The translations under genes and the position numbers were made by a program. Below, piece by piece: positions 44,982 through 57,000 of a stretch of 64,000 nt of DNA; the stretch's first letter is position 1; each line of letters opens with the position of its first letter. Source of the DNA: Protula sp. h YS-2021 (lineage: Eukaryota; Annelida; Polychaeta; Sabellida; Serpulidae); NCBI GenBank assembly GCA_949752745.1, contig OX457028.1:21994352-22058351 (forward strand), written 5' to 3'. The notes under the pieces are model-generated. The model had not been told where the DNA came from, did not search any database, and saw only the letters and a list, made by a program, of their open reading frames with translations.

Positions 44982-47900
44982 AAAATCAACTGATGAAGAT
45001 TCTTTATTTGCGCGGACAAATTCTCACGGGAAGTAACTTTCAACAGCGTTTTACCCGTTTTTTTACGTTGAAAATATAAAACGACGTTTCACATCTGTAA
45101 TTGAATTTTCAATGAACAATAATTCTAGAGCCTACCTAAACACATTTGGAATAAATGGCATGCATAAAACTTTAACTTCACGAAGAAAATATTACCTTCA
45201 GAGAAAGGGCAAAGATACAAAACTGAAATGACCTTTTTACTGTGCAAATTAATTCAAATCCCTTGCTGAAATAGTTTTGGAGACAAAAACTATGTCCCAG
45301 AACCAACATTTAACAATTCAAGAAATTGTTTTCCAGTCAGGTCTTTATCATTTACGCTGAACCGCTGCAATATATGTTTTTTTTCACTAAAATAATGCAA
45401 AAAGCCAGAGCATATAGTACCTTTCAGACAATTTTGAAATGAGGTTGTGTATTATCATTTCTACTTTCGTTGTGCAAGAACTGAAAAACCTGTCTGAAGT
45501 AGTTGTGGAGGACTTCCTTGGACAAAACATTAGGCCCTGGAAGCAAAACTTAACATTTTGAATAATGTCTTTTTCAAGTAATAACTGGTTTGTTTAAACA
45601 AACCTGACCTTGTGCATCTGCAATGCCCACCTGCAATACATACACTAAGAACTGAAAATCATACATGAAATAGAATCATCGAAGAACATGTGACGACAGA
45701 GGAACCGACAGATGTGCCTCATACACATATCCTTGCAACTAGGCAAATAGACAGGTCGCTACTGAGTAGCAACGCTTACTCGCTGAAGCAAACAATTGTG
45801 ACGCTTATGCAATAATGTCAACACTCTTAGTTCAACAAATAAATAAGTACACGTAGACCAATGACGTCAAAATAAAGAAATTTCACAATATATTCAGAGA
45901 ATACTTCACAAGTAGACGCCGGCGTTGTCCCGGAGATCGTTACTACACCAGTCGGAAATATGAGGCATTTCGAGAAATGGCTGGCGGCCTCAGGCATTAC
46001 GTTTAATGTCTGAGAAGGTTAGCACTAACAGGTAAAACCGATTCACGCTTTCACGTTTCTTGACTGTAACATACATAATTTATATAACAACAGAGAGACT
46101 AACCACAAAAAAAAAACAAAAAAAAAAAAAAACAAAAAAAAAACTGAGTAATATTCACGTTGTATACCTGTGGAATGTTGCGACTTTTTACACGTTGTTT
46201 TAATTAGACACGTGTTTGCAAATATAGAAGTATTCCATGTGAACCGAGTCAAGCATAAGTTAAAATTAGTATCTTGTAAGGAACTGTAACTTATTGTGGT
46301 TGCTGTTGACGACCGGGGAAATATATAACTTTCAAACGACGGCTAATTAGTTTGAACATCTACATACCCATGAGCGCATCATACACATCTTCCGCTGCAC
46401 TCGTGCCATTTATCAGCAAGAACCATGTCAGCAATTAAAACAATTTAAGACTTCCAACATGACAGCAAAAGTGCATACTACAACAACAGCACTACTCACA
46501 ACTTTTTAGCTTTGACATGTAAAGTTTAAAAGTGGACCAAACTGATCTCCCTGCCATTCCCCTCTAATTTGGCAGACGAGGGGGCTGGGGCAGCCGGTTT
46601 GAAGCATACGATACTGTTCTATCGACACTCCCCGTTCGGCTGGCTAAGCTGAAAAAAACATGTATTGGACCATTCGGCGATCCTAACACGGCATGCATTA
46701 GACCATGCAGCGACCCTGACATTCAAGCTCACAAGGCAGACGTTCCATAACCGTACAACGCACTGGGTGACGAGCCCCTCACTAAACACGAATGACAGAG
46801 CAGTGACAAAGAAGAGTGGCCTATTTCACTTCCGTGCAAAACCTCACTGCATCGACTTCACTGGGTAACAGACATTTAATAACAACACACTTAACAACAG
46901 ACCCGCATATGCCAAACGAGATATCTACTCTCGCATGCACTGTTCCCGTTTATTTGTTAACTATTCGCTTAGTCAGCAAAGGTTTATTTAATTATCAAAA
47001 TTAAGTCACGAGCCACTCCAAGCTTATATTAGACACCTCGTGCGCAAAAGATTTAATTCCAAATGTTGTACAGTGACTGCAAAGAATTAAAAAAAAGTTC
47101 AGGTTTCGAGGTCTGTCGAAGCCTTAGTAGTCGGTAAGTCGGTTAACAAGGAGTCTATTGTAACGTACTTGAAGATGTTGCCGTTCTCTATAGATGGCGT
47201 CAGGCTTCAACGAATAAAAAATGCATTCCGAAGTTACAGCTAAATCAGTTTCTACCTGAAATGATCTCAATCCGTCCAGAATTTTTTTGGCACAAATTTT
47301 TAACGCGTTTACATTAACGACTGTCCGTTCAGGTATAATATATCGGGTTAGGCGGGTAGCTACTGGCTCTTACCTGCCCTTCCCGGGCAGGTAGCTTTCT
47401 GGCGAGGTAATGGATGGCAGGGTGTTAAAGGTGAACCGATGGCGGAACTTATCCAGCACTGACAGGTATAGGACTACGGTGACGTTGTTGAGAAGAATAA
47501 AAGCTATTATTTACGCATAATCGTATTTTAAATAATTTCACTTTTGCGTTGCTTTTCAGGTGATTAAAAATCGCGGTAGGGGGGGGGGGCGGGTGCTTCA
47601 AATAGGTGAAGGGATTTGGTGGTGAAGAGTGTGGTCGGGCACGTAGATCTAAGTGTTAGAAAGTTGAAGCCCTGGCATTTCACTTTAACGGAGAAGCCCC
47701 TTGGTTAATAATTAAACTCTTTTGGGCATTTCTTTAAGTTCATAACTTGTGAAAATGATTTCCTCCAGTGTGGCTGTGCCAATTACAGAAATGCGCTTGA
47801 ATAAATCAGAATATGTATGAACTGCCAAAGCATGGCTAATGAAGGCAAGCTGACATTCCAAAAGTATTCAAGTTAATAAAATACGACGCAAAACATGTAC

Positions 47901-48320
47901 CTAGTTAGAACAATGAATGGAAAAAATCAAACGAGGGCACTCATATTATTTGTCCTTTACAGCTGATCCAGTCCGCTGAAAATATATAGTGTGAACATTG
48001 ATTTATGACGTCACACAGCGTCACAAACGACACAACATGTTACGTTGAAAAACCGTCACTGCAGTGCTGCCCGAAACGCCTTCAAAAGCAGTGGTCACCC
48101 AAATGAATAAGCCCATAAACTTTGTATTTGCCAACCACTTCTTTCACAACACACCATGCCTTCAGCAATTTTTTACGTTATGAATCTACAATCAGGGATT
48201 TCAGGTAATATCTATGTATACCGTCAACAAGACTTCGCGTTTTCATAGCACATAGTGCCATGAATTAGTAAGGTGTCGAACCATTCGATTATTTTGATAT
48301 AATTGATCGTTGTACGGTCT
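44982..48320. other. Long stretch without recognised genes (SIRT7 downstream flank)
   Basis: Short open frames show no family resemblance. Noted items are an A-rich run (46108-46143), a G-run (47580-47590) and a short perfect hairpin at about 47370-47392 (TACCTGCCC/GGGCAGGTA). The right part may belong to the SIRT7 3' UTR or flank. Confidence 0.5.
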
Positions 48321-48326
48321 AGCTCT

Positions 48327-48332
48327 TTTAAT
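48327..48332 (-). terminator. SIRT7: Candidate polyadenylation signal of SIRT7 (ATTAAA)
   Basis: The plus strand TTTAAT reads as ATTAAA on the minus strand, about 125 nt past the stop codon at 48458-48460. It is the commonest variant hexamer. No AATAAA is seen closer. This is a position-based inference only. Confidence 0.3.
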
Positions 48333-48457
48333 TTAAACGCCGATTAATTTTTTAGAACTCATACCATGTTAAAAAACCTGCCCACGCAACAGCGACGCAG
48401 AATGGCTCACAACTGATTCCTTTCACTACAGAGATGTGATTATGTTGAGTTACAATG

Positions 48458-51089
48458 TCAGCGACTTTTCTTGCGGCGAACTTTCTTGTTTGCCCTCCAG
48501 CCTTTACCAAACCAGCCAGGCATGATGGCGGGAGCGCTGGACGGCAGCTGTGTCACCGGACTGTCAGCTGCATCAGCAGTCACGTCGCCTTCTTCACTCT
48601 CCATGGCGTCGCCATTCTCGTCAGGGGCCTCGGGCTCAATGGAAACAACGTCACTCTTGTCACCATTCTGCTGGCCGTCAGCTGTCACAGCTACGGGGGT
48701 GTCGTCGCGGGCGATGTGTAACGTCGCGGATTGCGGGGAGGAATACTGATACTGCGCGGAGATGAGCGCACGGAGAGCCGCCTCGCGCTGCTGCTGCTTA
48801 TGACTCGTGCGGTAAGATGTAAGCAAGTCCTGCTCATTGGGTGACACAGAATCCACGGAGCGTCGCTTGCACCGCTGCGGAGCTTGTATCCCCAGTGAAC
48901 CTGGCAGGGACTGGGCACGCCGCTCGATCTCTTGGCGAACCTGCGACCTCTCCTCGGCCGCCTTTCTTATGTTGTGTAGGTGTTTCTCTACAATGCTCGA
49001 TACCTCATCAGTGGGTTCGACCTCCCACCATTTCTTCTTGTGCTTGACGCGAGGCCCGCACACGCCCCGTGACAGCTTGCTGCGCGCGCCAGGGCTAATG
49101 GATTTACTCCTAGGCGACGGGCTGGTGCGTGGAGAAGACAAGCCCTGCTGGCAGCCTGCCGACCCCGTGATGAGATTAACCTCTGAGCTTGACGTGGACG
49201 AAGCAGGGCTGGCTAGCGCCCGCGGCGGGCTGGTCAATGAGCTTGTAACACTTGTGTTTACTGGAGATGTGGCCGGTTGTGACCCACTGTGTGGCACGAT
49301 TACGTCACTACTGCCATGCACTTCCTCCCTCTTCGGGCTCAGTAGAGTAGCCGGACTTCCAAAAGGTACAGTGCCAACAAATTTTTCAGCAGCCGTGACT
49401 GGTTTAGACAACGGAGAATTTGAGTTTTCACCCGCATGTGCATTTTGCATGCCTGCAATATTCTGCATGAGTACTTGCTGAGTTTGTGCCAAGACTTGAG
49501 CTTGTTTTTCCGGGCTCACAACCCCAGCCATACTTCGGAGCAAATTTTTTTGAAATTGAGTTAATAGCTGCGCCTGAAAATTGGAGTCCGACACTAAATT
49601 AAGAAGATCAGGCTGGGCTATCTGGCGCTTGGCTGGAGGTGAGTGTGCTTGCTGTAACACTTGATTCTGCAGCGTCTGATAACTGGCCATGAAGCAGGCG
49701 CTGTAAGTCGCCGCCCACACCTGGTTAATGTCAAGGTTAGGTATTCCAAGTACACCTGTGGAGTCCACGGACACGTGATTCGGAGAGTGCGTGTGTACTT
49801 CACCAGGCTCGTAACCCTCACAGCCATTCACGCACACGACCCGACCCTCAGAAGCTCGCGCCACATTTTGATTGTTTGAAAACGATGTCGATCCTAATGA
49901 GGAATTTATTATACTGTTACTACTCCTCGGTGATGTGGATAAATGGTGGCTTTCTGCTAATAAATCTTTAATCTTTTTCGGGGGTTTACATGAAGGTTCC
50001 AACACTTTTGGCTCAACCACAACCTTTAAGGGTTCACAAACTGTATCAGTAACCGACGATCGGCGTGCTTGTATCTTTTCCAACAGATTGTTCAAGGTCT
50101 TTTTCTTTGTGTCACAGGAAGGCGTCGGCTTGGCGCTCTTGAAAGCAGTATTCACGTCTGCGTCTTCAGGAACTGAATCAGTGTGACAGGCCAGCGCTTG
50201 TTGTACAGCAGTTGACTCGTCACCAGGTAGCGTCGTTTCCGCGTCGGTGGCGGAAGGGTGCAGCGAGTTACCTTCTTGCTTTTCCGCCACCACCTGTGTC
50301 GACCCCTGACCCTCGCCAGGACTGTCACACTTCACGCTGTCTGCTGTGCTGCATTTCAATTCCAGCGGCGCGTCCAAAGCCCTCCCACGATCTTCGTTCA
50401 TGTCTCTTTCATTCATACCCTCCTCACCAGTAGTTGTATCTTTTGTGACGCCAACATTCTGATGTGTGGACTCCTCGCCGAGGCACCTTTGACCTTGCTC
50501 TTCGTCTAAACACTGCTTAACACTTTCCAGTTTTGAATCTATGATTTCTTCGCACTTATCTGAGTTTCTTTCAGCAATTTGTTCTGTCTGTTTTTCAGTT
50601 TCTTCCGTACTTGTATTCAAGCAATTAACCTTGCCTAGGTCGCCTCCTTTTGAAAGCAACTTCCGATTTGGGGGTCGCCCCCTCTTTCGAGGTCGTCCCT
50701 TTTTGCTGGAGTTTTTCCCGCGTTTGGCGAGTGATGTGGCGTGTTTACAATACTGGGTAGATCTGTTCACTTTTTCTTGAACTACAGCAGAACACCTATC
50801 ATCATCTGATTCGGTGAGAATCTCAGATTCTCTCGCTATTATTTCCTTCATTTTACTGCTGTGTTTGCGCTTCCGCGTTGAGTAGCGGTTAGCATTGGTT
50901 TTGTTTTCATGCGTCACCTCCTCGTCACACTCCGCAGCGACCGGGGGTCTCTGGGCTATCAGGTCACTGAGCATTGTGCAGATGGTTGCTTTATTGTAGC
51001 CCGCCGGCTCTTGCAGGATCTTCTTGCTGGTGGTGTGTGCTTCGCGTTTCGTGAGAGGAACAGCGTACGTAAAGATCGGGTCCAGCAAC
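48458..51089 (-). CDS. SIRT7: SIRT7 terminal exon: 876-residue C-terminal extension
   Basis: The exon enters through TTACTTCAG at 51090-51098 and completes a split Arg codon. It opens with [17 protein letters not shown], the family's core-exit sequence, and closes with [20 protein letters not shown] before the stop. That end matches the GWFG(R/K)G-plus-basic end of human SIRT7, so both borders belong to SIRT7 and the extra ~800 residues lie between them. The insert is mostly disordered: a basic, AT-hook-like part (50660-50720), acidic/Ser/Thr-rich stretches, Gln/Leu-rich helices (49480-49680), Ser/Pro blocks (49090-49260), a [11 protein letters not shown] motif (~49015-49045) followed by a charged helix, and a Lys/Arg-rich tail that could be a nuclear signal. 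It is open throughout, with no frameshift. Long tails are known in fly Sirt7 (771 residues in total, from memory). Confidence 0.9.
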
Positions 51090-54000
51090 CTGAAGTAATA
51101 ACAGGTCATGCAGAGTCGTCACTCACGTACGCCTCAGCCTACCAGTAATATCACATACACGTCATTCATACCACGTGCGCGTCAGCCTACCAGCCATACC
51201 ACGTACGCGTCAGTCATACCACGTGCGCGTCAGCCTACCAGACATACCACATACGCGTCAGTCATGCCACGTACGCGTCAGCCTACCAGTCAAACCACGT
51301 GCGCGTCAGCCTACCAGTCATACCATGTCGCGTCAGTCATGCCCCATACGCGTCAGCCTACCAGTCAAACCACGTGCGCGTCAGCCTACCAGTCATACCA
51401 TGTCGCGTCAGTCATACCCCATACGCGTCAGCCTACCAGTCAAACCACGTGCGCGTCAGCCTACCAGTCATACCACATACGCGTCAGTCATAAAATATAC
51501 GCGTCACTCTACCAGTCATACCACGTGCGCGTCAGCCTACCAGTCATATCACGTACGAGTCAGTCATACCACGTACACGTAAGTCATACCACGTACACGT
51601 CAGCCTACAAGTCATACCACGTACGCGTCAGTTATACCACATACGCCTCAGCCTACCAGCCATACTACATACGCGTCAGTCATACCACGTACCCGTCAGC
51701 CTACCAGACATACCAGCTAAAATAGCCTTTGATAAGAAAACGGTTTATAACCTAATGAAACTTCAAAAATTAAACGTAAATTACACTTGAGTTTAATGAA
51801 TCATTCAATAAAAATAAAAGCGTAAGATCATGCCTTGATATCTGTGACCATATGGTTAATAGCAGACCATTATATTTTGGTTCTGCAACACACAGCATGC
51901 CTTTTATCATTACATTTACGTACGTTACTTCGTAAAATCAGCGATATCTATTATCATGACAACAAAAAATGAATGTGAGTGGACTAATTTCTGTGCGAAT
52001 TTCTAAAAATAACAGAAGGAGTACCAACACACCTGGCATAAGGCTCCGGAGTGAAGCCCAAGTACCCCATCACCAGTTTTATGGCCTCGTCACATTTACC
52101 TGCAACCGCCCGCAAAAACCACATAATTATCTTATAGTAACAGAAAGGAGAAGGCGCTTATTCGGTTTATTCGCATATACTGGATTTATTTGAAAATACA
52201 TTATTCAAACAGAAATTTAACATAGATATATATATATGTTACAGGGAATCTGTGTAATTAGGGATTTCATGAAATCCCTAGGGAATGCGTGTAATGAATA
52301 TATTGATTGTAACACTATTTTGAAAAATTATTCATTCAGAAAGGCTGCTTAGTGGTTCTTCAAAACTGTGTATCCCTTTTCACATACAAAGGAATTGGAA
52401 TTTATAACATTACTATCGAAATAACAGAATTTGGGGAGAAATGTGGCATAAGTTACATAAGACCAAAAATTCCGCTAAATTCAGGTATTGAAGTATTACA
52501 TGAATGACAGTTTAGCAATCGAGTGCTTTGAGTATTTTAATTCAAGATCTACTATTAATTTCGATTAAATACTACATTGCAAACATGAAAATTCTCAATA
52601 AAAACATCGAAATTGATTAAGCAAATTATTACACGAATCCACTAGGGATTTCATGAAATCCCTAATTTCACAGATTCCCTGTAACATATATATATATACA
52701 ATGCAACAGAGACACGCATCGTTAACCACTGCACAGTTTCCAGTCCTCCAGCCAAGCACGGTTCTCCGAACGTGGCATCTCTTTTTTTTTTAACGTGAAC
52801 CTTGAGATTGATTTTGCTACATGAAATGACCCTGATCGCAATCATTATTATCATCTTTTTTTTCTCGATTACTCCGCAAAACTTTCGGCAAAATCTTCGT
52901 CTTTTTTAGGAAACAAGACAACATTACAGTTTCATTCTGGAGTGATAAATACCATTGATTTTGAGGGTAGCCATATCATCTTTAGGTGTCCACATGAGGT
53001 TAATGACGACCAGCTTAGGCCTCTCAGACGGTGGTTTGTGCATGTTCCACAAACACGCATACCTCCGCAACACCTGCATGGCAACACCAGCACTAAGTTA
53101 CACAGGAACTTGTTACTAGAATTCTCAGCGACCAGAGACACTTAGACGTTTATTTTTACATCCAAATAATGTGGAATGGTTCAGAAACCGGAGCTAGTGT
53201 AATAGAATACTTCGAAGACTTTCACTTCACATCTGCCAATTAACTTTTATTCCTTGAATTGAATAAAAGAGACGCTTCCACAAGCCTTTTTGTCTTAGTG
53301 TGCACACCTTAATTCTCACCACTATATTTCTTTCGATATCGTATCCCGAAACCTTCATGTTTCCATCCTTACCCTAATACAGATTTGGAATACTGGATGG
53401 CACCTTCTATATAACTCAAACTAATGGAGAAAAATGCACATATCCACACCAATGTTCACTCCCAAAAATAAGAACAGCTATTTATTCAACAGGCATTCTG
53501 TTCATCTATTTCCTCAGTATTGCGGAGACAGAAAGTTCAAATATGTTTCGCAGCGTTTATTGCAATAATACAGGTCTGAGATTTGACGCTCACCAAGTTA
53601 ATCAGATCAACTCAGTTATTTGACGTATCATTCAAAAGTGTCGTTGTAAAAGTATTTTAAAAAGGGCACCTTGCTTTTGTATTCGATTTGGCCTATGAAC
53701 TTCTTTCGTGGTAACAAGAACATTATTATATATAGCAAGAGACGGTGATCAGTATCAGATATAAACCCAACCATTCTGCCGTGCGAAACTGGCGAATGTG
53801 CGATTACACGTGCGCTGTGGTCCAACAGTTAAACATGTCCCTTCGGCGATTCGGTCTGTGTATAAGACCTCTTTGCTCCGCCGAGCCACTGAAGATTCCG
53901 CGAAAATAGTACTCACTGAAAGAATGGAACTACTTCTTGAAAAATCCACCCGCTTTGTGCTTACACAGGGACCAGCTGTTTTATAACAACGATGCCCGTG

Positions 54001-57000
54001 AACTATCTTCTAGCTGAGCGACAACGCTTGAAGACTGTAGAAGTCATTCATACCTTGAGGCTGGTGCCGAGACACACGACGAGCTCAGCCTCATCCGCCG
54101 CCTTGGCTGCTTGCTTCCAGTTGTACGGTGAATGCAGCGGGCCTTTCTCGCCGAAGTGTATGATGGAATCGACAAGGTCGCCTCTGCACTTGGGACACTT
54201 TCTGCCTGTCTTGTGTTTTCTCAGCCCTGTACGCTCAGTAACATCGAACAGTCGAATATGCTCCGCTACTGGCTCACACTCCCTGCACAGCTGCAATTAG
54301 AAAAAAATTTATCTCCGTCCTGATTACGAATACAGAAAGCCGATTCGCCATCTTACCACTTCTAAAAGTGACGGCAAGTGATATCACAAGGGTTCACACA
54401 AGCTAACTACAGCAGAAAGCATACATACGGGCTTAAAAATGCGAAACCAGAACACAGCGCGGTCACGTCGATGGCGAGCTAATGACGACTGACGACACCA
54501 ATAACGCCATAAAAACGAACCCTATTCTTTACACAACGCATTTCATCCAACACACACCATGTAATTATCCCACAAAGCACAAGCTTAGTGCTTTTTTAAT
54601 CCTTAACTTTTTAAACAAAATTTTCTTCCTTTTTTTAACTGCCCGTCACTGGGACCTCTTTTTTTTTTTTTTGCCGGAGCGATATCGGGTCTGGCTATCC
54701 ACCTTTCTCACCTCTAAATACATATTTCCATGCAGTTCAGACAAAGCGGTCCTCGGCAGGCCACTGCGCATGTGCAGACCATCGCAGTTTTGTGAAACTA
54801 CGTGCTGAATCTGAAAGACACGAACTAACCGCTATATTGTCCTGTCAACTAATTTTAAAAATTTTAACACCGTATAAAGATTTGTGCACCAATAAACTAC
54901 GAAACAAAGGCGACATTTGGATTACATGGAAATGACATGCCGACGGACATCGCTTAACGCTCATTTCCTTCTTCAAGTGTTTCTACCAGGTTTATTAAAT
55001 TCTAAGTCCTGACATTAAAATGCAATAATTATTATTGTTCCCGTGTTAGCGAATTTGACTTATTACTGCTTTGTAATGTCCGATCACGTGATATTCCGAG
55101 GTATGCTGTGCAGCAGACTGCTGGAGCGTTATGGTAGTTGGTGAGGTATACAGCTCAATGATGGTAAAATCCAGGTCATATTCTTGTTTTAAATTCGGGA
55201 AAACATGGAGCGAATGTACGATGAAAAATGATCACTTTTGATGACCTATGGGGATATCCATCAACTATCAGGGTTCGCGTTGGCGGGGTTTTTGTCCACT
55301 TTTTGGGCATTTTTTACGAAATGACTCGCTTTTTCGGAACCCACCGAGTTTTCTGGACCAAACTGAGTCACACTTTCCTTTTTTTGACTCACTTTTTGAG
55401 AACCCAAGCGCGAACCCTGCAGTATGCACACATAGAAGAGGCAGGGGCAGGGGCTGTGCCTGTGCGTACGCCAATGTTACACCAAATGGGGGACGTCACA
55501 AATGTCGCTCGGGGAGGGGGGGGGAGGGGGAGAGGCGGGGAAGCGGGGGTAAAAAATCGACAATTTCTGTCCGCATGGTTAATTTTTGCACGGTCCTTTT
55601 TCAACTGTATCTTTGAGAGAAGTTTGGGGAAGCTTTAGAGTACTTATCCTACATCGATCCTGACAGAAAATACACACTGCTAAAAAGCCGCTTCAAATGT
55701 GTCACAGACACACCTCAGAAAGAAGTGCCCGCATCATCATTATTTTACATTATTTATCGATTTAAAAATTTGTTTCGGGCTCTTTTTTTTAGGGGGAGCG
55801 TCAAGATTTTGGTGATAACCCTTGTGACAACTTTTTGAACGATAAGTGTCTCAACAGATCCAAATATGTAAGGGCAACAAAATAAGAAACAGGGTTATTG
55901 ATTTTTCTTAATCTGAAAGCACATTCCTTGCTCTCGCTCGCTGTGCATTTGTTACACATGCAAATCTTTCTTTTTCTCACCCTCCAAAAACGAAATTTAA
56001 TGTTTTATCTTATGAAGGCTGTTTAAAAATTTATTTGGCTTGACAGCTTCCCTGAACCTATATCTACGTATGAGCATGTCTGTCTTCTGAACGCAGATCC
56101 ACATTACAATGCCAGGTATTATTATTTAGCAGAATTATTTCACACCAACACAGTGAAACCACAAGCTAATTGATCTAGGGGGGGGGGGGGGGGGGTGGCG
56201 CATCCCTACCCTTTGCCAAGCAGCGTCATGACAAAATACGTAGTCCTCGCTCTACTCCCATCCACCCACCCACCCACCCACATAACGACACACGAACTAA
56301 TCAGCAAGGCAGGGCGACAAGATTCGTGAAAAGAGAAAGAAACTGTACAATAAATGTTGCAAGACAATATCACGGGTAAAACTACAATCCCTGAACATTT
56401 AGGAAAACAACGCCATGCTAACTCTGTACAGTTCTCATCATGGCGGGGGCAGATCACCACCATCCAGTGCTTGGTAATATTTTGAAACCCATTAAAAGCC
56501 AAAATATGAGCCTTAACCAATGTGCAATCTTGTGTAATATGATAAGGCCTGTGGTGGTGGAGTGGACTTCATGTGCGGGCTTGGGTGCGGGCGCTATGGT
56601 GTCCGCCTGTAGAAAGTTTTTTGGGACGCTCAGAGATCGGCACAGAAAGGGCGCTCAAGCAGCCTTGTAAGTTTGAACATAAAAGATAATCAATACTGTG
56701 CTGGTGCGCAAGTTTGCTCTAACAACCGGATCAATATCTTTAACGTACAAATGCAAGGGCCATAACAAGTCTGGCATTTAGTGTGCAACTCTCACGAACA
56801 GCGTAGAAAACCCAATATCGACCGCTACTTAAAGCCTAGATCAATAGTGTAATTTCTGATTTCTCTGGAAGTTCATAATATTAGAAAACTATTTCTAATT
56901 CAAATATACAGCACGTTTTCTTGCAGTAAAGCGTGGTCCTTAATGCATTGCCTTTCACTCCCTTGAAGACTTGACTGCCGTGCGTTCTAATGAAACGACA

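Noticed and set aside
46665..47004. Plus-strand open frames (67 and 62 codons) upstream of SIRT7's 3' end
   Set aside because: They are short, without recognisable domains or splice context, and fit random expectation.
47368..47393. Short perfect hairpin TACCTGCCC/GGGCAGGTA as a possible tRNA or terminator
   Set aside because: No cloverleaf can be drawn around it and no nearby transcript is evident, so it is likely chance or a repeat fragment.
48837..49481. 214-codon plus-strand open frame
   Set aside because: It is the antisense shadow of the SIRT7 last exon, which has clear family landmarks on the minus strand.
51108..51725. 205-codon plus-strand open frame with repeats of the type TSHTTYASV
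   Set aside because: It is translation of the intronic minisatellite; the repeat explains it fully.
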